The translations under genes and the position numbers were made by a program. Below are positions 49,018 to 56,370 of a DNA stretch of 64,000 nt, piece by piece. This DNA comes from Oscillospiraceae bacterium. Lineage in GTDB: Bacteria; Bacillota; Clostridia; Oscillospirales; Ruminococcaceae. The stretch lies in contig CP107208.1 of assembly GCA_025758045.1 (NCBI GenBank), positions 1,736,001-1,800,000 on the forward strand. Reading direction: 5' to 3'. The stretch's first letter is position 1; every line of letters begins with the position of its first letter. Under the pieces are notes generated by a model, which worked only from the letters and a program-made list of their open reading frames with translations, made no database searches and had not been told where the DNA came from.

Positions 49018-49057
49018 AAAATTCTTTTGGTTCCTTTTCTTATAAGAAAAGGAACAG
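49018..49057. repeat. Dispersed hairpin repeat R3, copy
   Basis: TTCTTTTGGTTCCTTTTCTT pairs with AAGAAAAGGAAC. It ends 14 bases before the next ATG and could affect its translation. Confidence 0.7.
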
Positions 49058-49070
49058 ACAAGGATAAGCA

Positions 49071-51149
49071 ATGGAAATTCTCTGCGTAATGGCAGCGCTG
49101 GCGGCGCTGTTTTTGGGTAGCGCCGCGCTCACGCTCAAAGCGCGGGTCCCGGCCGGGCTGGCCCCGCTGGTAACGCTGTCCTGCATCGTGGCGGTGCTTA
49201 CGCTGGCCGGTATGGCCGGGATGCTGTACCCCGCCGCCTGGGCTGTGTACGCCCTGTGTGCGGCAGGCGGCGTGTGGGCGCTGCTGCCGCCGAAAGAGGG
49301 AAAAAAGCGCTACTACGCGCAATTGGCAACGCCTGGCAGCGTAATCTTCTGGGCGCTGGCATTGGCCTTTGCCGTGTACTTCTTCGTGCGCCAGCCCATG
49401 GCCACGGTGTCCGATGAATTCTCCCTCTGGGCCACCGCCGTCAAAGTCACCAAGGTGGATAACAGCCTGTACTCCACCGCCTCGCTGGGCACGCCCTGGG
49501 CGGTGACGCAGAACCCAGGCCTGCCGCTGCTCAGCTACTTTTTCCAGTTCTTTGGCCGGTATGCAGACTGGAAAATCTATCTCGCCTACGATGTATTGTT
49601 CTTTGCCGTGTATGCCGCCGTGCTCAGCGTCCTGCCGTGGAAGCAGTGGCGTGTGGCCGTGCCCATGGCTGCGGTGCTGTGGGTCACGCCGTTTTTCTTC
49701 ACGGTGTACAATCACACCATCTACCTGACTACCGTCTACCTGTCGTCCTACGGCGATATCCCGGCCGGGTTGGTGTTCGGCAGTGCGGTGGCTGTGTGGC
49801 TGGCCCTGCGCCAACAGGATGGCCCCCGCTGGGCTGTGCTGCCGGTGCTGGCCCTGGCCGCAAACTTAAAAGCCAATGACTTTGTGCTGTCGCTGGCAGC
49901 TGCCGGGCTGATCGCCGTGGACGCCTGGCTGTTCTGTGATGGTAAATTCAAGCAGGGCCTTGCCCGCCGTACAGGCTTTGCCGTGGCCTGCTTTGCCGCG
50001 CCCATGGCTGTGTATTATTTGTGGAACGTCTGCTACGTAGGCTGGCTCGTCAGCCGCAACGCCAGCGAGGGCGGTGTCGGTGAGACGACTGCCTCGATGG
50101 GTGCAGTGGTCATCAACGGCATCAAGATTCTGCTGGGTCGGCCCGTCACCGGCTTTTTTGCCGAGCGCGAACCCCAGTTCCGCCAGGCGATGGCCGATAT
50201 GGGCCACCAGTTCTGGACCAGCGACGGCAAACTGGGCATGATCGGTCAGGGCCGCAACATCGTGGTGCTGATTGCCGTTGTGTTTGTGGTGGCACTGGCC
50301 ACGGCCGGTTCCCGCCGTCTGCGGCTGCGCATCGGCAGCATGGGTGTGCTGTCCGCTGTCTGCTTTTTGGGGTATAACCTCGAACTGGCGCTTAGCTACG
50401 GTTTTATCTTTAAGCCGTTCCAGGCGGAGCGGCTGGAAGATTATAACCGTTATATCGAAAGCTATTACATTGGTTGGTTCCTGATGGCGCTGGCTTGTCT
50501 GATGATTGCTTTGCAGCCACAGCTGGAGACGGTCAGTAAAGTCAACGGCCCCACGGCTGCTTTTACCACCAGCCGCTATGCCCCCAAGCGCCCGCTGGCG
50601 GCGCAGGGCATTGTGTTGCTGCTGGCCGTTGCCATGCTGGTGCGGCAGAATCATATCGTGCTGCCGCAGCTCAGCGTACTGGGCTTTGCGGACAGCGAAT
50701 TTGCCGACCGCAAGCAGGCTCGTGCCGAGGCCGAGTACGTCTGCGAGAATTTGCAGCCCGACGACCGTGTGTTCTACGTCAGTCAGGGCGATAACGGCGA
50801 GGGCTGGTTCAGCGCCGTGTTTGATTTTTACCCGGTGCTGGTAGATTACTCCGGCATTATGTCTGAAATGAACGGCGGTGGCGGTACGTTTGGTCTGCCG
50901 GAACTCAAGCCCGACGAGGGCGTAAAAGCAACCTATTATCACGCTTTTACGGCAGATGAACTGGATGCCATCGTGCGCGGCAACGGCTGCACGGTGTTGT
51001 ACATCCAAAAACTGGACGATATTTTTGTGCAAAGTTACAGCGACCTGTTTACGGATAAATTGGCCGCCGCCCAGGCAGGGGAGACCCTGCTGTACCGCGT
51101 GACCGATGCGGGCTATGCCCCGGTGGAAATGCAAGGGGGTGCCGCATGA
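49071..51149 (+). CDS. Large GT-C-like membrane protein, module 2
   Basis: The protein has 692 residues with about 13 helices and an extracytoplasmic C-terminal domain (from about 535). The acidic loop motif is ATVSDEFSLWATAVKV. Other parallels with module 1 are YNRYIESYYIGWFLMALACL against YDRYLSPYYQAWMLAMLCLL and DRVFYVSQGDNGEG against DRVLVLSQGDDATR. Catalysis is inferred from the fold. It overlaps the next ATG by four bases. Confidence 0.72.
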   Translation: MEILCVMAALAALFLGSAALTLKARVPAGLAPLVTLSCIVAVLTLAGMAGMLYPAAWAVYALCAAGGVWALLPPKEGKKRYYAQLATPGSVIFWALALAFAVYFFVRQPMATVSDEFSLWATAVKVTKVDNSLYSTASLGTPWAVTQNPGLPLLSYFFQFFGRYADWKIYLAYDVLFFAVYAAVLSVLPWKQWRVAVPMAAVLWVTPFFFTVYNHTIYLTTVYLSSYGDIPAGLVFGSAVAVWLALRQQDGPRWAVLPVLALAANLKANDFVLSLAAAGLIAVDAWLFCDGKFKQGLARRTGFAVACFAAPMAVYYLWNVCYVGWLVSRNASEGGVGETTASMGAVVINGIKILLGRPVTGFFAEREPQFRQAMADMGHQFWTSDGKLGMIGQGRNIVVLIAVVFVVALATAGSRRLRLRIGSMGVLSAVCFLGYNLELALSYGFIFKPFQAERLEDYNRYIESYYIGWFLMALACLMIALQPQLETVSKVNGPTAAFTTSRYAPKRPLAAQGIVLLLAVAMLVRQNHIVLPQLSVLGFADSEFADRKQARAEAEYVCENLQPDDRVFYVSQGDNGEGWFSAVFDFYPVLVDYSGIMSEMNGGGGTFGLPELKPDEGVKATYYHAFTADELDAIVRGNGCTVLYIQKLDDIFVQSYSDLFTDKLAAAQAGETLLYRVTDAGYAPVEMQGGAA

Positions 51150-51820
51150 AACGGTTGAAAACTTTCTTCGCCCGCCGCGGCGCGGTGCCTGCGGCCTGTT
51201 ACATTTTGGCGGTGGCCGTCTGGCTGGTGCTGAGCCTGGCCCATGCTGGCAGCGATGCCCTGGCCAAGGCCCAGGGGCGCATGACCGAGCAGATCATCCC
51301 GGTGCAGAGCTGGCAGTTGGTGGGCCTGGAACCCGCCGAGAAGCAGGCGACAGCGGAGTCGGCCCTGACCCTGACCACCACCAACGGTGACCCGCAGATG
51401 ATTTTGGAGGATGTCTCCGGCCAGGTGGTGCGCACGCTGAGCTACACGGTAACGTTTGATGGCGACGCCCGTGAGATGTGCCTGTATTACACCACGAAAG
51501 TGGGCGAGGATTACAGCCAGGATCGCCGCGTGTTCCCGCAGAACCTTGGCAACGGCCAGTACTTGTACACGCTGCCCCGCACGAGCATTGCGGCATTGCG
51601 CCTGGACCCCTGCAGCCCGGACGAGAACAAGACGGTGGATCTGACCTTTGCCTCGGCGACCCTGACCCTGAACGCCGCCTCGACTCTGCCCGCCTGGTGG
51701 CAGTACCTTGTCCCCACCTGGTATCAAACCTTCTGCCTCATCCTCTACCCCGCCCTGTGCGCGTCGGCGGTCAGCCTGATTCGTTCCTTCTTTGCAAAGA
51801 AGGAACCGAAGAAACTCTAA
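51146..51820 (+). CDS. Two-TM partner protein, module 2
   Basis: The protein has 224 residues: helix (about 13-33), extracytoplasmic domain (about 40-185), helix (about 195-213). It is coupled to the GT-C-like gene by ATGA. Same layout as the gene at 48196, with low sequence likeness apart from the R3-encoded end SFFAKKEPKKL. The stop codon is also the first part of the target duplication of a MITE copy. Confidence 0.7.
   Translation: MKRLKTFFARRGAVPAACYILAVAVWLVLSLAHAGSDALAKAQGRMTEQIIPVQSWQLVGLEPAEKQATAESALTLTTTNGDPQMILEDVSGQVVRTLSYTVTFDGDAREMCLYYTTKVGEDYSQDRRVFPQNLGNGQYLYTLPRTSIAALRLDPCSPDENKTVDLTFASATLTLNAASTLPAWWQYLVPTWYQTFCLILYPALCASAVSLIRSFFAKKEPKKL
51782..51815. repeat. Dispersed hairpin repeat R3, inside a coding end
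   Basis: GTTCCTTCTTTGCAAAGAAG with the GAACCGAAGAAACT end. It encodes the last residues of the gene at 51146. Confidence 0.75.
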
Positions 51821-51992
51821 GGCAATACCGCACAATTCCCGCCTGACGGCTTAAGCACCGCTCCGGCGGCTGCGGCACGGCATCTGCGTTACCAAAATGC
51901 TCGATAATACACAAAGTATTATCTGCGCTTTTGGCTTAGCAGCTGCCGCACCTCGCTCGCCGTATCGGCACTTAGAATTATGCGGTATTGCC
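51821..51992. mobile_element. 172-bp MITE, copy A
   Basis: Ends GGCAATACCGCACAATTC and (reversed) GGCAATACCGCATAATTC form 18-bp terminal inverted repeats. CTAA stands directly on both sides (51817-51820 and 51993-51996), a 4-bp target duplication. The interior holds CGCTCCGGCGGCTGCGGCAC and an AATACACAAAGTATT hairpin. There is no coding sequence. Same length as copies B and C. Confidence 0.88.
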
Positions 51993-51998
51993 CTAAAC

Positions 51999-52039
51999 AA
52001 AAATGGGAGATACGGTCGCAGACCGTATCTCCCATTTTT
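51999..52039. terminator. Bidirectional terminator
   Basis: A 19-bp perfect stem (51999-52017 with 52021-52039, loop GCA) has A5 and T5 ends. It separates the module 2 operon and the convergent GT2 gene. Confidence 0.92.
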
Positions 52040-52043
52040 AATT

Positions 52044-52082
52044 TAAAGTTCTTTTGGTTCCTTTTCTTTCAAGAAAAGGGGC
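52044..52082. repeat. Dispersed hairpin repeat R3, copy
   Basis: AAGTTCTTTTGGTTCCTTTT followed by CTTTCAAGAAAAGG. It touches the end of the GT2 gene. Confidence 0.7.
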
Positions 52083-52085
52083 AAA

Positions 52086-53075
52086 TCAGGTCACCTTCAG
52101 CGCGCGCTGGATGCGGTAGATGAGGTAGCGAAACAGGCCGACAATTAAACTGCACTCGACCCAGATGTAGTTGGGCAGGTTTTTCCAATGGAACTTCGGC
52201 TTGTTCAGCTTCGGCAGGGCTACCCAGGCTTCGTGGAAGCCTTTCGCATAATCGTTGCCGAACCCACGGAACCGGAACATCACCACTTTCAGCAGATACC
52301 CCAGCACCATCGGGATCAGGTTCAGCAGCATCATCACCAACGGCTGGTTCTTGTAGGGCAGCAGGATGCTGTTCCGTCCGCTCTGGATGCTCTTGAACGG
52401 ATTGTACCGCACCGCACCCGTTGTGGCACCGCAGATGTGCCGGCACCGCGCCGTTGGGCAATAAACGTTCTTGTAACCAAAGTTGTTCGCGCGCCAGCTC
52501 AGGTCCACGTCCTCATAATAGGCAAAAAACAATTCGTCAAAAACGCCGATTTTATCCAAAATGGATTTTCTGTACAGCGCCGCGCCGCCGCATGCACTGA
52601 AGATGCGGCAGGGTTTTGTGTATCGGCTTGCCTTCAGGCCGTCGCCGCGCTTGCAGGCAAACCCCAAAATAGTCACGTAATCGCCCGCATCATCGGCAAG
52701 TTCCGGCTCGTAAAAGCGCAGCATCAGGCTGCTGACGGCAAAGATCTTGGGGTCGGCCTCAGCAGTGCGGAGCAGTTCCGCCAGCCAGGTCGGCTCGGCA
52801 AAGGCGTCGTTGTTGAACAGAGCCATGTACTCGCCTTTGGCAATGGCTATGCCCTGGTTGACGGCGTGGGAAAAACCGGTATTCTCGGCGTTTTCAATCA
52901 GGGTGTAGCGGTCGCGGCCGCAATAGCTGCGGGCAATCTCCAGGCTTTCATCCGTGGAGCCATTGTCAATGACGATCAGTTCAAAATCCTGCTCGGTCTG
53001 TGCCCAGATGGACTCGATGGAGTCACGCAGCCAGCCTGCACCGTTCAGGTTTGGGATAATGACACTTGCTTTCAT
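52086..53075 (-). CDS. Glycosyltransferase family 2 (rhamnosyltransferase-like)
   Basis: The protein has 329 residues. GT2 motifs: SVIIPNLNGAGWL, VIDNGSTDESL, NTGFSHAVNQGI, LFNNDAF (metal DxD position) and YYEDVDLSWRANNFGY. The WbbL-like layout fits transfer of rhamnose or a related sugar to a cell-surface polysaccharide. The C-terminal third has a hydrophobic segment (about 240-265) and a basic end. AGGAGGC lies before the ATG. Confidence 0.9.
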   Translation of the reverse strand: MKASVIIPNLNGAGWLRDSIESIWAQTEQDFELIVIDNGSTDESLEIARSYCGRDRYTLIENAENTGFSHAVNQGIAIAKGEYMALFNNDAFAEPTWLAELLRTAEADPKIFAVSSLMLRFYEPELADDAGDYVTILGFACKRGDGLKASRYTKPCRIFSACGGAALYRKSILDKIGVFDELFFAYYEDVDLSWRANNFGYKNVYCPTARCRHICGATTGAVRYNPFKSIQSGRNSILLPYKNQPLVMMLLNLIPMVLGYLLKVVMFRFRGFGNDYAKGFHEAWVALPKLNKPKFHWKNLPNYIWVECSLIVGLFRYLIYRIQRALKVT

Positions 53076-53084
53076 ACGGCCTCC

Positions 53085-53486
53085 TTAGCGCAGGGCGTAG
53101 TACAGGCTGTGGGAAACGGCCGCCAGGCTCAGCGCACCGATCAAAAACAGCAGCGCAAAGATAACCGCGATGATGAGCGTGCGGACCAGATAAGCACGGG
53201 CCAGGCGCTTGCGGGCACTGTCCGGGCCGCCGGAAAAGCTCCACACCAGCATCATGATAAAGCCTACCAGAGGGATGGCAAAGATGACCAGCGTGCCCAG
53301 CGTGCTGCCAAAGCCCAGGGCCGGAACATCCTGCTCCGGGGCGTCCTCAGCCGGGTGATACTGCGGGGCGGCAGGCCCGGTGGGGGCTGCTGCTGCGGGG
53401 GCGGGCTGGATGTGGGCAGCACCGCATTTGGGGCAGCGGTCTTCGCCGGGATGGGCCAGGCGGCCGCAGTTTTTGCAAAAGTACAT
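53085..53486 (-). CDS. Zinc-ribbon membrane protein
   Basis: The protein has 133 residues. CKNCGRLAHPGEDRCPKCG (residues 4-22) is a zinc ribbon, followed by an Ala/Pro linker and two membrane helices (about 65-85 and 103-128). Function unknown; this build is common in Firmicutes. GAGGA precedes the ATG. It ends nine bases before the GT2 gene starts. Confidence 0.85.
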   Translation of the reverse strand: MYFCKNCGRLAHPGEDRCPKCGAAHIQPAPAAAAPTGPAAPQYHPAEDAPEQDVPALGFGSTLGTLVIFAIPLVGFIMMLVWSFSGGPDSARKRLARAYLVRTLIIAVIFALLFLIGALSLAAVSHSLYYALR

Positions 53487-53500
53487 AACGTCCTCTTTCG

Positions 53501-53929
53501 TTAAAATGCCAGATTGCGGTCCAGCTGGGTGTTCAGGATGATCTGGGTGTTGGTGGAACCCATCTTCTGCATCTTGGTCAGCAGATGCTCCAGTGCGTCG
53601 ATGTCGGTGCAGCTTACCTTAATAATAAAATTGTAACTGCCTGTCACGCGGAAGCACTGCAAGACCTGGGACTCCTGCTCGATCATCGCCAGGAAGCTGG
53701 CGCGGGTGGCGGCATCCACCAAAACAGAGATGAGCGCCTCCACACGGGCGGGGGCGCCGGGGTTGCGCAGCACCACTGTGTAGCCGCCGATGATACCCTC
53801 CTGCTCCAGCCGATGGATGCGGCTGGACACGGCCGGGCTGGTCAGACTGACCTTCTGTGCAATGTCTTTGACGGGCATACGTGCATTTTCGGATAAAAGT
53901 TGTACGATTTTATGGTCTAGATCGTCCAT
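53501..53929 (-). CDS. Lrp/AsnC-family transcriptional regulator
   Basis: The protein has 142 residues. The N-terminal HTH (LDHKIVQLLSENARMPVKDI, then VSLTSPAVSSRIHRLEQEG) and the C-terminal ligand-binding RAM domain (VTGSYNFIIKVSCTDIDALE) are complete. Such proteins sense amino acids. ATG 53927-53929 follows GAGGAGT; a longer frame upstream is hydrophobic and unlikely. Confidence 0.93.
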   Translation of the reverse strand: MDDLDHKIVQLLSENARMPVKDIAQKVSLTSPAVSSRIHRLEQEGIIGGYTVVLRNPGAPARVEALISVLVDAATRASFLAMIEQESQVLQCFRVTGSYNFIIKVSCTDIDALEHLLTKMQKMGSTNTQIILNTQLDRNLAF

Positions 53930-54107
53930 GGGATGACTCCTCTTACAAAGTTTTGTATAATGCGCACAAAAAAATAAAATGAAGAAAAGCGCCGTTGTGA
54001 GGTTTGACAAAATAGGAAAAGTGTGATTTTTTCGGCGACAACTAAATATAATTAAGCATTTACTGGTTTATTATAATGTTTTTAAAAACAAATTGCAAGG
54101 GGGACGT

Positions 54108-54135
54108 TTGACAAATTAAGGAAAAAGACTATAAT
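54108..54135 (+). promoter_or_regulatory. Orphan promoter upstream of a candidate sRNA
   Basis: TTGACA (54108-54113) and TATAAT (54130-54135) are 16 bases apart. No plus-strand gene follows before the terminator at 54228-54262. Confidence 0.7.
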
Positions 54136-54141
54136 AATAGC

Positions 54142-54263
54142 TGTAATCAATCAAGCGACGCATCAATATGGCGATGCATAAATTTACGACATTCACTGAC
54201 CTTTATATACTTTCCCACCCCTCTATGCACAAAAGCCCGCAGATTTTCTGCGGGCTTTTGTGT
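54142..54263 (+). ncRNA. Candidate small RNA, about 120 nt
   Basis: A good promoter and a strong intrinsic terminator bound about 120 bases with no ORF. A short hairpin GCATC/GATGC (54160-54177) lies near the 5' end. Just before the terminator is an unpaired C-rich tract TTTCCCACCCCTCT (54211-54224), the kind of sequence by which Gram-positive regulatory RNAs pair with ribosome-binding sites. No Rfam class is recognised by eye. Confidence 0.55.
54228..54262. terminator. Bidirectional terminator (sRNA and araC gene)
   Basis: CACAAAAGCCCGCAGA (54228-54243) is perfectly complementary to 54247-54262 with a 3-base loop, and has A4 and T4 runs. It can end the candidate sRNA and the convergent AraC gene. 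Confidence 0.9.
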
Positions 54264-54268
54264 TTGTA

Positions 54269-55051
54269 TTAAACAAACATCTCTGCACTTCTCGGCGGCA
54301 ATTTCGGCACCGCCGGCAAGGGCGCGGCTGCCGCCCGCCAGGCGGCAGGGGATACCCCCACCTCCCGTTTAAACACCCGGCACAAATAGTTCGCCCCCGA
54401 AAACCCCGTCATCCCGGCAATCATCTCCAAATTGTACTCGTCGCTCAAAAGCAGTGCCTTCACGGCCTCAATGCGCACATTGGTCAGGTACTTCCCAGGC
54501 GACACGCCGATCTCCTGCTTGAACGTCCGTACCAGGTGGCTCTTCGTCACGCCCAGCTGTTCGCTCAATTCCTCCACGCCGTACAGTGCCATGTAATTCT
54601 GCCGGATGGCCGCCACCGCCTCGGCCACCAGCGGCGGCAGGGGGCGGGCTGTCTCATCCGCCTTGCCCAGGGCGCACAGCAGGCCGTAGGCCAGGGGGGC
54701 ACTGCCGCAGCCGTGCAGCTGGGCGATCAGCTCCGCCGCGCCGGGACAGGCCGCGCCATCGGCCCAGCAGGGCGTGCCCATACTTAGTAGGTAGGCGTCG
54801 GCACACAGGCCGGTCAGCCGCACGGCCACCAGGTGGCAATCGGTCTGCGGCGTCAGCGCCAGCGGGGAGGGACCTAACAGAATATCCCCGCTCTGCCCCG
54901 GCCGGGCCAGACCTTCCAACAGGCACTCCCCGCGGGAAAGAACCCCTGCCCACAGCCCGGCGCCAGCCAGTGTGACGGCATCCTTTCCGTCCAGTTCGCG
55001 GGTCTCGGCAGCGGTGCAGTAAATTTCTGGGTCAAATATCAATTTCAACAC
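54269..55051 (-). CDS. AraC-family transcriptional regulator
   Basis: The protein has 260 residues. The N-terminal cupin-like sensing part (1-140) is followed by a double HTH: LSEQLGVTKSHLVRTFKQEI and IAGMTGFSGANYLCRVFKRE with GVSP repeats. It is likely to control sugar use; the divergent msmK gene is a candidate target. The end is Ala/Pro-rich. Confidence 0.9.
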   Translation of the reverse strand: MLKLIFDPEIYCTAAETRELDGKDAVTLAGAGLWAGVLSRGECLLEGLARPGQSGDILLGPSPLALTPQTDCHLVAVRLTGLCADAYLLSMGTPCWADGAACPGAAELIAQLHGCGSAPLAYGLLCALGKADETARPLPPLVAEAVAAIRQNYMALYGVEELSEQLGVTKSHLVRTFKQEIGVSPGKYLTNVRIEAVKALLLSDEYNLEMIAGMTGFSGANYLCRVFKREVGVSPAAWRAAAAPLPAVPKLPPRSAEMFV

Positions 55052-55172
55052 CTCTATATCAATAAAATGCTATTTTCAAACCAATTGTAACCTGTTATTA
55101 TAGTCTTGTCAAGAAAGACAGCCCCCTCTACCCGGGCTGCAAACCACTGTAAATAACTGGAGGATACGTATT

Positions 55173-56285
55173 ATGGCTTCCATTAGCTGCCGTCACGTTA
55201 AGAAAGTTTATCCCGGCAATGTTGTTGCTGTTCCTGATTTCAGCCTCGAGATCGCTGATAAGGAGTTTATCGTTTTCGTCGGTCCTTCCGGCTGCGGTAA
55301 GTCTACCACCCTGCGTATGATCGCTGGCCTGGAGGAGATCTCCGGCGGTGAGATGTACATCGGCGACCGCCTGATCAACGATGTTCCCCCGAAAGACCGC
55401 GACATCGCCATGGTCTTCCAGAACTACGCTCTGTACCCGCACATGACCGTGTACAAGAACATGGCATTCGGCCTGGAGCTGCGCAAGATGCCCAAGGACG
55501 AGATCGACAAGCGCGTCCGTGAGGCTGCTAAAATCCTGGAGATCGAGCACCTGCTCGACCGTAAGCCGAAGGCTCTGTCCGGTGGTCAGCGCCAGCGTGT
55601 TGCCCTGGGCCGCGCTATGGTCCGTAACCCGGCCGTCTTCCTGCTCGACGAGCCTCTGTCTAACCTGGATGCTAAGCTGCGTACCAGCATGCGTACCGAG
55701 ATCATCAAGCTGCACAAGAAGCTGGCTACCACCTTCATCTACGTTACCCATGACCAGACCGAGGCCATGACCATGGGCGACCGCATCGTCGTCATGAAGG
55801 ACGGCCTGATCCAGCAGGTCGATACCCCGCAGAACCTGTACGACTATCCCTGCAACATCTTCGTCGCAGGCTTCATCGGCAGCCCGCAGATGAACTTCTT
55901 GGACGGCACCCTGAAGAAGACCGGCGACCAGTTCACCGTTGATCTGGCCGGCAGCGACATTCCTCTGCCCAAGGAGAAGACCGCCGACGGCAAGCTGGAC
56001 GCTTACGTTGGCAAGACCCTGAAGGTCGGCATCCGTCCTGAGGACATCAAGGACGACGAGGAATTCCTCGAGAAGCATCCCAACAGCCACATCTCCGCTG
56101 AGGTCGAAGTCTCCGAGCTGATGGGCGCTGAGATCTACCTGTACCTGACCTACCAGGGCCAGAACCTGATGGCTCGTGTGGCTCCCACCTCCAAGTCTCG
56201 CCGCGGCGACAAGATCGTGGTTGCCATGGATACCAACAAGATTCATCTGTTCGATCCCGAGACCGAGCTGACCCTGCTCAACTAA
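55173..56285 (+). CDS. msmK: ABC sugar transporter ATPase (MsmK/UgpC type)
   Basis: The protein has 370 residues. Walker A GPSGCGKST (about 38-46), signature LSGGQRQRVALGRA, Walker B FLLDEPLSN, H-loop VTHDQTEA; a C-terminal regulatory OB domain follows (from about 240). No permease or binding protein is adjacent, as expected for a shared MsmK/MsmX energiser that serves several carbohydrate transporters. The 55052-55172 gap has AT-rich promoter-like sequence and a GGAGG site. Confidence 0.93.
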   Translation: MASISCRHVKKVYPGNVVAVPDFSLEIADKEFIVFVGPSGCGKSTTLRMIAGLEEISGGEMYIGDRLINDVPPKDRDIAMVFQNYALYPHMTVYKNMAFGLELRKMPKDEIDKRVREAAKILEIEHLLDRKPKALSGGQRQRVALGRAMVRNPAVFLLDEPLSNLDAKLRTSMRTEIIKLHKKLATTFIYVTHDQTEAMTMGDRIVVMKDGLIQQVDTPQNLYDYPCNIFVAGFIGSPQMNFLDGTLKKTGDQFTVDLAGSDIPLPKEKTADGKLDAYVGKTLKVGIRPEDIKDDEEFLEKHPNSHISAEVEVSELMGAEIYLYLTYQGQNLMARVAPTSKSRRGDKIVVAMDTNKIHLFDPETELTLLN

Positions 56286-56301
56286 TCCACGTAAACTTTA
56301 T

Positions 56302-56335
56302 AAAAGCGGCTCCGTTCTGGCGGGGCCGCTTTTTT
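56302..56335 (+). terminator. msmK terminator
   Basis: AAAAGCGGC (56302-56310) pairs with GCCGCTTTT (56325-56333) and a T6 run follows. Confidence 0.88.
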
Positions 56336-56370
56336 CGGATTGTACAAATTTTCCAAAGGGGGACATCCCA

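Noticed and set aside
52188..53504. 438-codon plus-strand frame across the GT2 and zinc-ribbon genes
   Set aside because: It spans two confirmed minus-strand genes and shows only His/Gln/Ala-rich shadow sequence.
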